Shown: one piece after another, positions 41,466-52,537 of the stretch | Position numbering within the stretch: the first letter of the stretch is position 1 | Layout of the letters: each line of letters begins with the position of its first letter | Assembly (NCBI RefSeq): GCF_029931775.1 | Contig: NC_079315.1 | Span: 111,658,274-111,722,273, forward strand | DNA from: Euleptes europaea | Lineage: Eukaryota; Chordata; Lepidosauria; Squamata; Sphaerodactylidae | Length of the DNA stretch: 64,000 nucleotides | Reading direction: 5' to 3' | Made by a program: the position numbers and the translations under genes | The notes under the pieces: model-generated | Seen by the model: the letters and a program-made list of their open reading frames with translations, nothing else | Databases searched by the model: none | What the model was told of the DNA's origin: nothing

Positions 41466-41658
41466 TGGCCCAGGCTAGCCTGATCTCAGAAGCTAAGCAG
41501 GGTCAACCCTGGTTAGTATTTGGATGGGAGACCACCAAGGAATACCAGGGTTGCTGTGCAGAGGAAGGCACTGGCAAACCACCTCTGTCTCTTGCCATGA
41601 AAATCCCAAAAGGGGTCGTCATAAGTTGGCTGCGACTTGAAGGCACTTTACACACACA
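41466..41658 (+). mobile_element. 5S-SINE, full length
   Basis: CTCAGAAGCTAAGCAGGGTC, then TTTGGATGGGAGACCACCAA, matching the 5S rRNA internal promoter region; tail GTCATAAGTTGGCTGCGACT followed by a CA tract at 41650-41680. Confidence 0.9.
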
Positions 41659-41868
41659 GACACACACACACACACACACAACAGCTAGGTCACAGGGTTT
41701 TATTCCATGGTAGGTCCAGTCCTTTGGAACAGCCTACTAGAATAAGGAACAGAAAGAGCTCTCACCTGTTACATTCCGAAAGGCATGCAAGACAGCTTCA
41801 TCCCAAAGGCATTTGGAAGAGGGTAATCTCTTTTGACAGATCTGGCTGTGCTCTTTTAAATTCTGTGC

Positions 41869-42048
41869 TAGGGGTGTGCAAAAAAAAAATTTCGGTACAA
41901 TTTGGGTTCGGGTTTTTTGGGCCTGATTTTTTCAGGAAACCCGAAATAAGCCAAATTCCCATACCAATAAATATACGAATTTGGTTTATTTTCGGGTTTC
42001 CCAAAAAAATTCAGCCCTGGGGGGGCATTTTTTGAGGTAGGGCCCCCG
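41869..42048 (+). mobile_element. hAT-like element, 5' part
   Basis: TAGGGGTGTGCAAAAAAAA terminus, then TTCGGGTT/AACCCGAA-rich subterminal sequence as in the element at 52635-53275. The 3' half is replaced by a 5S-SINE fragment. Confidence 0.7.
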
Positions 42049-42152
42049 ACATAGCAACCCTGGACTTCCTTGGTGGCCTCCCATTCAAGTACTAACCAGG
42101 GTTGACCCTGTTTAGCTTTCAAGATCTGATAAGATCAGGCTAGCCTGGCCCT
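42049..42152 (-). mobile_element. 5S-SINE 5' part, minus strand
   Basis: CTCCCATTCAAGTACTAACC and CAGGCTAGCCTGGCC are complements of the 5S rRNA-like head. Confidence 0.85.
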
Positions 42153-43274
42153 TATTGAGGTGAAAGGTATGTTTGGTTGTGTGTGTGCCTATAAACCAAC
42201 AATCAAACATGTGAGCACCCACATGCCCTCTGAAATTGTGTACAGAAGTTTAAGCAGTATTAGTCCTCTGTTATTAATCTGTTTTGAGAATGGATTCTGC
42301 ATGGTACAGAAGGCTTTTTTGTCATCTCTGAATCATTCTTCATTTCAGGAGGCCCTGTATGCAGACCACCCAAATCTCCTATTCTAAACAGGCGTCTACT
42401 CTTGTCTTTTTAATTAGACCAAAGTACAAAAAGTAAATAATTAGAAGGATTGGACATACCCTGCATGCATCAGAAATCCATTTCATCTGCCACTTTAAAG
42501 GAATGACGACCACCCAAGAATCATTACGCTAAAACACACTTCCAAGAGAGGAAGAGTATAAACTCCGAATTTGCAAATATATTGTTTCCTTCACACCCAT
42601 GCAAATCAATTTGAGAGCGCTGAGTTCTCTAGCAATTTATCAGCATTGCTTGGATTCTTTTTTAATAGAGGCGCATACAACACGAGAGGGGGGAAAGAAA
42701 TCATATGCCACTCACTGGCCTCTTTGAAGAAGCCCCACAAAGGAAGGTCAAACTGTACAGGAACACCTCTTCCGATTCCCCCCTGCCCAGTTATTTTTGG
42801 CAATGCCACCGCGTTGCAGACATCTGAGAAGCTTCAATGGTACGCTGCCATCACATTAAAAATTCTGCGTTCAGCAAGGACTTGTTCGCACATGGAGGGT
42901 AACACTCAAAGCGCCTTTGCGAGCAAGTTGGAAATAAGATGCACCGTGCTCCAAAACAATTATGTGCTTTTAAAGGAGACAAGAAGCTGTCACGTTCCTG
43001 AAGCTCACCTTCAGGAAAGGTGAGATGCCAAGGAGCGTGAATTCACCCCTGCTGTTTTACAGCATGGGTTAAGCACTCCGCTGGGGCTGGTTGCTCAGTT
43101 AGCTCATCCTTAAAAATCATGCTGTTACGATTATCCTTACAAATAGTAAAGACAACAGTAGCCGGACCCAGTGAAGGAACAGTCAGAGACACAAGATTTT
43201 CAGGGGAATGCGGGAACATGTTGCCCCTACTCTCACATTCACTTGGGATAGGGGCTGACACACATGGTGAAGGA
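42153..43274. other. Single-copy stretch, candidate regulatory DNA
   Basis: A 150-codon open frame at 42571-43023 has no recognised domain. 42560-42660 contains CATGCAAATCAATTTG, an octamer-like (POU) motif. No repeat. Confidence 0.3.
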
Positions 43275-43560
43275 TAGGGTTGCCAACCTCCAGGTACTAG
43301 CTGGAGAGCTCCAGATATTGCAACTGATCTCTAGCTAGGGTTGCCAGGTCCCCCTTTGTGACCAGCCGGAGGTTTTTTGGGTGGAGCCTGAGGTGGGTGG
43401 GGTTTGGGGAGGGGAGGGACTTCGATGCCATAGAGTCCAATTGCCAAAGCAGCCATTTTCTCCAGGGGAACTGATCTCTATTGGCTGGAGCTCAGTTGCA
43501 ATAGCAGGAGATCTCCAGCCACCACCTGGAGGTTGGCAACCCTAGGACCTGGCAACCCTA
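43275..43560. mobile_element. Two MITE-A copies, one inside the remains of the other
   Basis: Plus-strand MITE-A start at 43275-43335, complete minus-strand MITE-A at 43336-43544, then the last 16 bp of the plus-strand copy (GGACCTGGCAACCCTA). The inner copy shows no 8-bp duplication, so deletion or recombination altered the junction. Confidence 0.85.
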
Positions 43561-43605
43561 CCAAGCACTGACCCTGTTTAGTTTCGGAGATCTGACTATA
43601 CCGCA
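43561..43605 (-). mobile_element. 5S-SINE head fragment
   Basis: GACCCTGTTTAGTTTCGGAG then ATCTGACTATACC is the complement of the 5S-like head. Confidence 0.7.
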
Positions 43606-45526
43606 CCACCTTCCCTTCCCTTGTTCATCCTTACAAGAACCAATATGGACATTTTGCCCATGGTGTTTGATTTGGGGTGTGTTTATTTGCCGCTTGGCGC
43701 AACGCTGAAATGGTGACCGAGGTTGTGTGAACTAGCTGCCAGAAATTGGATCCCACTGAGGGACGTCACAGACTGCGACTACTCGCCTAGGAAAGGCTGA
43801 CAGGAGAGCCAGCCCTCAAATGCCTTTGCAAAAAAGAGAAAGGAAGAAAAACTGACTGTCACCTTTACCCCTCCGCCTTTCTTCCTGGATGCTTCTCAGC
43901 TCTACCCTCCTGCAGCCATAATCACGAATGAAATGACTTCCAGTCACTTTTCCCCGCAGGTAGTTTAGGAGGGCTTTAAAAACCACTCGAGGCTCTTTGA
44001 CCTGTGGGGCCTGTAAACCATGTGGCGTGGACAACATTGCTGAGGGTAGAGTCATACTAATCAATATTAAATGCAATCCAGAGGATTCCTTGAATTAATT
44101 TGCCCCAGATATTGCTCACCTCTTATCCCCCCCACCCCGCTCCCCCAGCCTACAGAAATAATTCACTGCCATCAGGTGGACTCCGTGGCATCGTTTTCTG
44201 CCAGCCTCCCGCACTTTAATTGATAAAAGACTCTGACCCCGGCCAACAACCTAGATCATTACTTCAGAGAAGACCGGAGAGCAAGGGTATCGATTGGAAT
44301 CCGGAAGGATACCACCGAGGGATGGACAGCCGGATTAAAAGTTAACTACTCCCATTATCCCTAATCAATTCGGTCTTTACTCATGTAATGGCCGCAGTAT
44401 GACATCGCGGAATCGACAGGGAGGGTAGGAAAACATCTGAACCGAGGAAAGGCAACGGCAGCTTTGGCTTCTTGTTCGTGGCAGTGGCACACTCCGCAGG
44501 AGTGTGGCTTGGCGCCACGAAGAAAGCCCGGCGCAGGGACCACTCCGCACCATGTTTGAAATGAGGTCTCAGATACTGAAAGGAAAAGATTGCAGGTTGG
44601 GTTCTTGCATTTACCTATCGCTTGCCAGTGGCTGGCAAGCTCTGGCATTCTCTCCCCTGGGAGATTCGCCAGTCCTCTTCTGCTGCTATCTTCTGCCAGC
44701 GGGTGAAGCCCCTTTTTTTTGTCTCTTTGCACATTCCCCCAGTGACTCCCTCCTTCTTAACCAACGTTTCATTTGCTGTTTTTATGTTTTGTATGTATTT
44801 CAGCTCTGTTTTTTTTAAAACTGTTTTAATGGTGTGTGTTTTGGAGAGGGGTTGATTTTAACGGTTTTAAAACGTGGTTTTATTATGTGCCTTTTAAATT
44901 TGTTAGCCACCTCGGCAGCCATTGTCAGGGCAGAAAGGAGAGAGACAAATTTTGTAAACAAACAAACAAACAATAAAGTATTGAGTTAAGACCACTGCTA
45001 TCACTTAAAGCAGAGTGGTCTACTCCCGGTGGCAACAAACGTCTTCATCAAATCATAGGCCATTTATGCAGAGTCAATTTTGATGCTTGCTCAAAGCTCA
45101 TTTTTTAAATGTGACCTTTAAAATGCCTATTCACGGTCCCAACACAAAAGGAGAAATTCCACCCCCGACACTCGCCTGCTCCTTCGCGCCTGCCATTAGC
45201 AACTGCCATTTGCATAGCTAACACATGGCTGTGATTTTGCATGCTTCCTTGAGGGGATTCTTCAAGGTGGGGGTGGAGCAAACAAAAAGTTCGCGTTAAA
45301 GGGGCTCTTAAGAAATGCGAAGAAGGTATGCTCTGGCTTCACAGTCACTTCCTGAATGATGGTTCAGCATGAAAAACTCCCCCCCAAAAATATGCGGGGC
45401 ACTTCAGCCTGGAACGCTCTGCTAATTACCAAGCATAAATGGCCATAAGATAACTACAATTCACCTCAATTTTTTTTTTACCATCACTGCAAAGTGAATA
45501 TGTATCCCAGAAACCTGCTTAACTAC
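43606..45526. other. Single-copy stretch
   Basis: Nearly 2 kb with little repeat. 44030-44420 mixes TTAATTGATAAAAG and CCCTAATCAATTCGG motifs (enhancer-like). 44770-44990 resembles a LINE or SINE 3' tail (TTTGTTAGCCACCTCGGCAG) with an AAACAAACAAAC end. Open frames of 86-123 codons have no domain. Confidence 0.35.
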
Positions 45527-45700
45527 TCTGGCTCTGTGGTAAGCCACATGCTTTGCATGCAGACAGCCCAATGTTAAATCCATGGCAAACAAAATCTTTG
45601 GAATGCCATTTTGGGCCTGAGATCAGGGAAAGCTGCTCCCAGTCGGAGTCGACAGTATTGAGCTACAGAGACCAGTGGTTTGACTCAACATAAAACAACT
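45527..45700 (+). mobile_element. SINE-B, old degraded copy
   Basis: GGCTCTGTGGTAAGCCACAT and GCTGCTCCCAGTCGGAGTCG blocks with GACTCAACATAAAACA at the end. Confidence 0.6.
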
Positions 45701-45766
45701 CTGCATGCCCCAAAGACTGCATTATGCCATCTCAGTTTTCTTGTGGAGTAAGCCATGCTCGAACAA

Positions 45767-45966
45767 TAGGGTTGCCAACCTCCAGGTACTAGCTGGAGAT
45801 CTCCTGCTATTACAACTGATCTCCAGCCAACAGAGATCAATTCACCTGGAGAAAATTGTCACTTTGCCAATTGGCTTTGCAGTCCCTCCCCTCTCCGAAC
45901 CCCACCCTCCTCAGGCTCCGCCTCCAAAACCTCCTGCTGGTGGCGAAGAGGGACCGGGCAACCCTA
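45767..45966 (+). mobile_element. MITE-A
   Basis: 200 bp; flanks TCGAACAA and CTGAACAA match at six of eight positions. Confidence 0.9.
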
Positions 45967-46949
45967 CTGAACAAGGCCAAGTTCATGCCTTGATTTCTGG
46001 CATGGTGCACACCACTAGAAATGCACCCCTTCTCATGTTTGTTGGCTTTCTGGTCTGCTTGTATAGGATAGCCAACCCTAGGAACAACATACCTCCTTTC
46101 TCTGTGACGGCACATTAGTGGAGGGACTTGATTACCCCTCCCTGATCATTTGAAAAATGTTCAGTGGTGTTACATTCATTGGCTAGATGAGCTGTTTCTT
46201 TGTTTTCTACATAGTGTATACTTTTATAAATAGGCATAAAACACACACAACAGTGAAGACAGGAGCATTTAACGCCTGTGATGCAAGTAGAAATAATAAT
46301 ACCTGATTAACTAGGAAGTTAAATCTTAGCAGCAACGTAGTAGCAAGAGCTGGAAGTGCCGAGCAAATTGCTCAAATAGCTTATTAGTTATAATAATTGC
46401 CGCGTCTCACCTACTTTCAGGGGTCCCACATTAAATAGCGGCATAGCTTCAAAGATCTAAATCAACCACTGCATTATACAAACCTGTCATTAATTCTGCC
46501 GTCCCCCCCCCCTTCCCGTGATGATCTGAAATGTTGCATTGAACAGCTTCAATGCTGGTTTTATATTAAATCAGCTAGCCCATTAGCACGCGTGTGCGGT
46601 TGCAAGCATCTTCCATTAGGCTAGCAAGCGCCTTTTGATCAAGCGTACAGAGATCTAAACACTGCTATCTTTCTCGACTCAACAGCGACAACTTCATAAA
46701 CATTCCCTTTCTGCCACTTAACAACGCTCGAATTAAAAATTCAAAGGGAAGCAAATGTTCATTTCCGAAGCACATATTTATATCTTGATGGGGAAAACAG
46801 GAATGAGAGTAGCATTTTTTAAACTTTACACATTGCTCTCCTAAAGAATATGGAACAGCCTCAAATAGGATAGAACCAACTGTTTGCTGCTAAACATTTC
46901 TTGGAACCAAAGTGAAGAGTGGCAGGTGGGGGGATGGTTTTCATTAAAT
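45967..46949. other. Repeat-free stretch, candidate conserved non-coding DNA
   Basis: 46260-46800 holds many TAAT-type and AGATCAAGCG-type motifs (TTATTAGTTATAATAATTGC, CATTAATTCTGCC) with balanced strands and no open frame. Its look is that of a developmental enhancer; conservation untested. Confidence 0.4.
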
Positions 46950-46981
46950 GGACACATGAACACATGAAGCTGCATTATACA
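46950..46981 (-). mobile_element. SINE-B 3' end
   Basis: GGACACATGAACACATGAAG then CTGCATTATAC, cut by a MITE-A fragment. Confidence 0.8.
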
Positions 46982-47058
46982 AAGTGGCCATTTTCTCCAG
47001 GTGAACTGATCTCTATAGCAGGAGATCTCCAGCTAGTACTTGGAGGTTGGCAACCCTA
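46982..47058 (-). mobile_element. MITE-A fragment
   Basis: From GTGGCCATTTTCTCCAGGTG to GGTTGGCAACCCTA. Confidence 0.85.
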
Positions 47059-47106
47059 TTGATAGACTAAGGGGCTAACTCAGTAGAAGACAGCTTCATG
47101 TGTTCC
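47059..47106 (+). mobile_element. SINE-B 3' end, opposite strand
   Basis: TGATAGACTAAGGGGCTAAC to CAGCTTCATGTGTTCC, inverted relative to the fragment at 46950. Confidence 0.8.
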
Positions 47107-47111
47107 ATGGA

Positions 47112-47318
47112 TAGGGTTGCCAGCTCCAGGTTGGGAAATACCTGGAGATTTTGGGGGTTGAACCAGAGGAGGGTGGGGTTTGGGTAGGGGAGGGGGATGG
47201 CCTTCAATGAGGTATAATGCCATAGGCCATTTTCTCCAGGTGTACTGATCTCTGTTGCCCAAAGATCAGTTGCAATAGCAGGAGATCTCCAGCAACCACC
47301 TGGAGGTTGGCATCTCTA
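47112..47318 (-). mobile_element. MITE-A/B hybrid, near-perfect TSD
   Basis: MITE-B-type start (GGGAAATACCTGGAGATTTT) and MITE-A-type end (GCAATAGCAGGAGATCTCCAGC). Flanks TCCATGGA and TGCATGGA match at seven of eight, so the hybrid itself transposed. Confidence 0.9.
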
Positions 47319-47513
47319 TGCATGGAGCAGTCCACCTGTGTGTGTGGACAGGCAGAGCTGTGATGTTAAACAGCTGGCTAGGAGACTACTCATTGCTCAG
47401 TCTTAGTAGGCTTCTTGCCAGAATGTTTCCTTGGATTTAGAACTCATAAAACAGAGGAAGGCCATTAGCAGTTGGGCTGACTAGGGTTGCCAGACTCCAG
47501 GTGGGGACTGGAG

Positions 47514-47718
47514 AAGGGTTGCCAACCTCCAGGTACTAGCTGGAGATCTCCTGCTATTACAACTGATCTCCAGCTGAGATCAGTTCACCTGGAGAAAATG
47601 GCTGCTTTGGCAATTGGACTCTATGGCATTGAAGTCCCTATCCTCCCCAAACCCCACCCTTCTCAGGTGCCACCCCAAAAACCTCCTGCTGATGGTGAAG
47701 AGGGACCTGGCAACCCTA
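47514..47718 (+). mobile_element. MITE-A inserted in MITE-B, perfect TSD
   Basis: 205 bp; flanks GACTGGAG at 47506-47513 and 47719-47726. Confidence 0.95.
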
Positions 47719-47824
47719 GACTGGAGACCTACTGGAATTACAACTAATCTCTAGACAACAGAGATCAGTTCCCCGGGGGCGGGGGGAAATAGCTGCTTTG
47801 GAGGGTGAACACTACACATTATTC

Positions 47825-48029
47825 TAGGGTTGCCAGGTCCGTCTTCACCACCGGCGGGAGGTTTTTGGGGCAGAGCCTGAGGAGGGTGAGGGTTGGGCAG
47901 GGGCTTCACTGCCATAGAGTCCAATTGCCAAAGCGGACATTTTTCTCCAAGTGAACTGATCTCTATCAGCTGGAGATCAGTTGTAATAGCAGGAGATCTC
48001 CAGCTACTACCTGGAGGTTGGCCACCCTA
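47825..48029 (-). mobile_element. MITE-A inserted in the same MITE-B, perfect TSD
   Basis: 205 bp; flanks CATTATTC at 47817-47824 and 48030-48037. Opposite orientation to the other insert. Confidence 0.95.
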
Positions 48030-48130
48030 CATTATTCCCTGCTCAGCTCTCTCCCCTCCCCAAACCCCACCCTTCCCAGGCCCCACCTCCAATTCTCCAG
48101 GAATTTCCTAACCTGCAGTTGGCAACCCTA

Positions 48131-49362
48131 GCAGAATCCTTTTTGTTATAGCCAGTCCAAATATTTCTGGGATTAGGCGTAAAAGACTTCTATAAAAAAG
48201 GAATTTTTTAAAAATAATTGCAGCCCTCCACTTCCTGCAGACTCCCCAGAGACCCGGAGTGTGTGTGTCTGCAACCATTTTCTGTCTATTGTTCAGTACT
48301 TCAGTAGTTGGTCATTTGCAAGAGGCAATCCTCCCCCCACCCCCGGCACACTGCCAAGAGCCTCTTCTCAGCACCATTACTTTTTAATATTAAATTTTAA
48401 TGGAATGTAAGACATAATTTATAGTAACTTCCCTTTTTGTGTTTTGAAGATGCTCCCAGCGAGACTAGTGAAAATGATGCAAGCGCCCCAGAGACAGTTA
48501 GAGGCTAGCTTTGCTGCAAGCCTTAGGGAGCCTTGCCTAATTCTTGCCGAAATCCCCAAATGCTGATCCATAACCGCGTTAGTCGGTGCTTTCCAGGAGC
48601 TGCCGGTTACCTCTCCCGTTGGCGTTCACCTGGTCTCCAACCCCAGCTCTTGTTTGCAGGCAAGATTGCGCACAGGAAAAAAAGATGGCATAAACATCCT
48701 AATTGGTGTGATCGCAAAATTGCTAGATGGTGAAGGGTGGCAGGAGCCATATTGACCAGTCACCAGCAGCTGACAGCTAAATGTCAAGACCGGGTTGCCG
48801 AAAACACACTTCGTAAGGAACCAACTTTGAATGCAAAGTCGGGCGGGGAGGGCAGGAATCGAGTGAGGATGGAGAAGTACAAACACTTCTGATTAACAAC
48901 CAATAGCACCAGCTGGAACAGACAATATAACCGGCCCGCCAGAGCAAAAGGGTCATCTCCGCTGCTGACAGCACTGGCATTTCAACCTTGTTAACAACGA
49001 GATGAAACCTCATTTGCTCAGAACTCCACCGGATGTTTTGCAGACATCTCTTGCAAATTGATGCGAGCCGACGGAATTGTATTTCGCCTCGGATTCCCCG
49101 GCGCCAATAAAGAACTTCAAGCGCTATGATTTCTTGTCAGCTTTACAGGTGGGGCTGCCAGGGCCTTCCAAACAGCGCTCACAAAGCCCGCGGAAACTGA
49201 ACAAGACGGATGTCTGCAAAGATCAGAGCCTGAAGAATAATCTACATGGTTAAAGGGCCCATGTGGAAGAGACATCCCCCACCCATCGCCGCCCCAATCT
49301 GAACCAGTTTCCAATGCTGGTGGGAAGTTTATTAATTTAGATCTTTTTACGTTGCTTTACTC
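48131..49362. other. Repeat-free stretch, candidate conserved non-coding DNA
   Basis: No repeat or exon recognised over 1.2 kb. 48960-49260 is CpG-tolerant, with CAAATTGATGCGAGCCGACG and CCCCGGCGCCAATAAAG phrases. Confidence 0.4.
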
Positions 49363-49571
49363 TAGGGTTGCCAACCTCTAGGTACTAGCTGGAGATCTTC
49401 TGCTATTACGACTGATCTCCAGCTGATAGGGATCAGTTCTCCTGTAGAAAATGGCTGCTTTGGCCATTGGACTCAATGGAACTGAAGTCTCTCCCCTCCC
49501 CAAACCCTGCCCTCCTCAGACCCCACCCCAAAAACCTCCCACCGGCCGTGAAGAGGGACCTGGCAACCCTA
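49363..49571 (+). mobile_element. MITE-A, full length
   Basis: 209 bp; flanks CTTTACTC and CTTTACTA match at seven of eight positions. Confidence 0.95.
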
Positions 49572-49657
49572 CTTTACTACCCTGTGAGGACTCAAAGGAC
49601 CTAACAAAAATACAATTTAAATACACAAGCAGAAAAGCAAACTACAATTAACACACA

Positions 49658-49812
49658 TGAGCCTGACTTATACTGAAGCAGACCGTTGGTCTATCAAAGG
49701 CAGTATTGCCTACTCAGGCTGCCAGAGGCACTCCAGGGTGTTAGGTAGAGGTCTTTCACATCACTTCCTACTTGTTCCTTTAACTGGAGACACCGGGGAT
49801 TGAACCTGGAAA
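49658..49812 (-). mobile_element. SINE-B, head truncated
   Basis: TTATACTGAAGCAGACCGTTGG to GGGGATTGAACCTGG; the box A-like part is lost at the MITE-B junction. Confidence 0.85.
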
Positions 49813-49944
49813 CCAAGTGGGGTATAATGCCATAGAGTCCACCCTCCAGCACGGCCATTGTCTCCATGGGAACAGATCTCTGTGTTCTGGCAACCATTTG
49901 TAACTGAGATATCTCTAGCCCCCACCTGGGGTTTGGCAACCCTT
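49813..49944 (-). mobile_element. MITE-B fragment
   Basis: GTGGGGTATAATGCCATAGA to CCTGGGGTTTGGCAACCC. Confidence 0.75.
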
Positions 49945-50664
49945 AGAACCATCCATCCCTTTTGTTGCTGGGAACTCCTTATAGCAACAACCACGCCCCA
50001 AGACCTTCTTCCACAGCCCCCTCTGTGTCTTCGCCCATGGTGAAGCCCTCTGGACCTTCATCGACCCACCTGTCATGCTGACTTAACCTGCTGTCATGCT
50101 TTCCAGGCCTAAGGATCAGCAACCTGATGCTCACGCTCCTCTCCCTCGGGAGGCTGAGAATAACAAGAGACAGCCCAGCTTACAGTTGTAAGCAGTAGGC
50201 TGAATCAACCCAAGACAATTAGTAAATACCTTCAAGGACCAGGACACCGGCCACCTGATAACACCATTGCTTGGCCTCCTGGAGGTTCATGCACATTTGC
50301 ACTGCAATTGCCTCACACCTGTTGCATGCATGTGTAAAGTGCTGTTAAGCTGCAGCTGACTTATGGTGACCCCATAGGGTTTTCAAGGCAAGAGACTTAC
50401 AGAGGTGGTTTGCCATTGCTGTGAAGACAGAAGGACCATTTTGTGTTTTGCTACATCATTATTCTCCATTTTGTATGCCTCACTTTTAGCACTCAGTAAT
50501 TTCCCATGGGCCTAACTCATACTGGTCTCACAAATAACACCTGCAGCTTGTTATGGTAACAGCCTAGTCCTCAAGGTCAGTTGCTCATTCCTCCTTAATT
50601 GAGTGAATCAGCACATCTGTGGGAAGATGGGAGGGGGTGAGAACACTCTTTTCTCCTGAGAACA
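49945..50664. other. Mostly single-copy; SINE tail at 50334-50420
   Basis: 50334-50420 is a minus-strand BovB-like SINE tail (GCAGCTGACTTATGGTGACC). No gene recognised elsewhere. Confidence 0.4.
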
Positions 50665-50873
50665 TAGGGTTGCCAACCTCCAGGTACTAGCTAGAGATCT
50701 CCTGCTATTTCAGCTGATCTCCAGCAGATAGAGATCAGTTCACCTGGAGAAAATAGCTGCTTTGGCAATTGGAATCTATGGCATTGAAGTCCCTCCCCTC
50801 CCCAAACCCCGCCCTCTTCTGGCTTCACCCCAAAAACCTCCCTCCGGTGGCAAAGAGGGACCTGGCAACTCTA
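50665..50873 (+). mobile_element. MITE-A, full length, perfect TSD
   Basis: 209 bp; flanks TGAGAACA at 50657-50664 and 50874-50881. Confidence 0.95.
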
Positions 50874-51227
50874 TGAGAACATCATTCCAGCTCAAACCAG
50901 CTAGGACCATCTAGAGAATTCTCCCTAGAATCCACCTTGATTGGGAGTTGTAGGTCATCTGACCTGGGTCCTCTTTTCCACAAGTGTGGCTAAACCTTAT
51001 GGTGGTCACCTTTCCTCTATGCTTCAATTTCAGCATGTCACTCTGTCGCCTGAAACATCTTTTTAGCTTTTAAGATCAGCAACTTTGTAACATCTCAGTA
51101 AGTATAATGTAGCCAGCTAGAATTTATTATATTCTTTGCCTGTTTCCCTAATTGACTATGTAACCTGTATTTTAATCTACTTTGCAACTTTTTCCATTAA
51201 TAAAGCTCTTTTAAGCTTTAAGGTTAT
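50874..51227. other. Single-copy stretch
   Basis: Contains a TTAATAAAGCTC signal near 51198 and a T/A-rich run, possibly an old LINE end; unassigned. Confidence 0.3.
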
Positions 51228-51658
51228 CTGCCTAAGGTCACAGAATAAGCATTGCTGACAGATTGCCATCTAACCTCTTCTTAAAAACCTCCAGGGAAAG
51301 AGAGCTTACCACCTCCCGAGGAAGCCTGTTCCACTGAGGAACCGCTCTGTTAGAAAATTCTCCCTAATGTCTAGACGGAAACTCTTTTGATTTAATTTCA
51401 ACCCGTTGGTTCTGGTCTGACCTTCTTGAGCAACAGAAAACAACTTGGCACCCTCCTCTATATGACAGCCCTTCAAGTACTTTAACATGGTTATCATATC
51501 CTCTCTCAGTCTTCTCCTCTTCAGGCTAAACATACCCAGCTCCTTCAACCTTTCCTCATAGGACTTGGTCTCCAGACCCCTCACCATCTTTGTTGCCCTC
51601 CTCTGGACACGTTCCAGCTTGTCTACATCTTTCTTAAATTGTGGTGCCCAAAACTCCA
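51228..51658 (-). mobile_element. CR1-1 LINE, minus strand
   Basis: Encodes on the minus strand CR1 ORF2 C-terminal codons from about 51640 down to 51306; the 3' UTR is shortened. Confidence 0.9.
51306..51587 (-). pseudogene. CR1 ORF2 C-terminal remnant
   Basis: Reads MVRGLETKSYEERLKELGMF, then SLKRRRLREDMITMLKYLKG, a DIRENFLTERFLSGTGFLGRW end shifted out of frame (intact copies read WNRLPREVV there). No catalytic domain. Confidence 0.85.
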
Positions 51659-51687
51659 GCTAGTACTGGGACATTGGCAACCCTACC
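51659..51687 (-). mobile_element. MITE-A end fragment
   Basis: AGCTAGTACTGGGACATTGG then CAACCCTA. Confidence 0.7.
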
Positions 51688-51745
51688 TGCTTAGATTCTG
51701 AAATCTGACGAGGCTATCCTGGGCCATCCAGGTCAGGGCTCACAC
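51688..51745 (-). mobile_element. 5S-SINE head fragment
   Basis: CTGCTTAGATTCTGAAATCTG and GGCCATCCAGGTCAGGGC are 5S-SINE head complements. Confidence 0.65.
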
Positions 51746-52537
51746 CTGATAGTCAAGATCAAATGCAGCAAGTGTGACTGTCAAACTCATTTGCTGGGAA
51801 ATTTGCAGCATCTCTGTTTTCAGTTCTAGATTAGTTTTAGAAATCCTCCTAGTTAAACTGGAGCGCAAGTGGAGTGGACTGCAAGGCACAGCCAGATTAT
51901 AAGACAAAAGATGGAACCCAAGATATACACTCCTCTCTATACCTCATAAGCTAAATTAGGCTGAGAGATGCATGCACAAATCCTGTTATTTGCCACCCAT
52001 CAGGTCCGCCTGACTGACAAGATGAGTTTTGAAAGAGGATCTTGAGTAATAAGTCGGAGCTAGTTAAAGAATATTAAAAGATTAAAGGAACTGAGCCATC
52101 AGCATGTAAACTCATAAACATCACTTTCTACAGTAAACGATTTTACGGCAAAAACAGATGAAGCTGCTTTAGGGGGGATTTCCATTAAACAAATATTTAA
52201 TCTATAATCTTCTGAATCCGTCTTCAGCATCATAGCAGATGCCATTCGATTTCATCGCTGGAAAGGCAGCCGTTTTAGCACAGGGAGATGCATTGGGCAT
52301 GATCCGGCCAGCGTTACGCACCTTTAATTCCCATTGATTTCAACATCAGGAAAGGCAAACACATACTTAAGCCTCCTCCATTTCAATCAATAGAACTTCA
52401 AGTGCTTAACAGGCTAGACCAGACTCCTGATGACTAATTAATTAATTTAAAAGGTTTAGGAGCCGCATTTTGTGCCACAACAGGTCCCAAGCGTTCTTGC
52501 AAATTGTTAGATAGAGGCACCTAAAATGCAAACACCT
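51746..52537. other. Single-copy stretch
   Basis: 52270-52420 has two short GATTTCAA/TTCAATCAAT phrases in inverted arrangement, possibly a small foldback repeat. No gene. Confidence 0.3.

Larger units (their letters stand above)
47482..48130 (+). mobile_element. MITE-B interrupted twice by MITE-A
   Basis: MITE-B pieces 47482-47513, 47719-47824 and 48030-48130 are separated by two MITE-A copies, each with a perfect 8-bp duplication. The outer copy shows no clear duplication. Confidence 0.9.

Noticed and set aside
41466-41590. 5S rRNA gene
   Set aside because: The 5S-like part is diverged and continues directly into a SINE body and tail seen in several other copies.
42571-43023. 150-codon open frame
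   Set aside because: No recognisable domain, no repeat peptide, no codon-usage support that I can judge by eye; left as non-coding.
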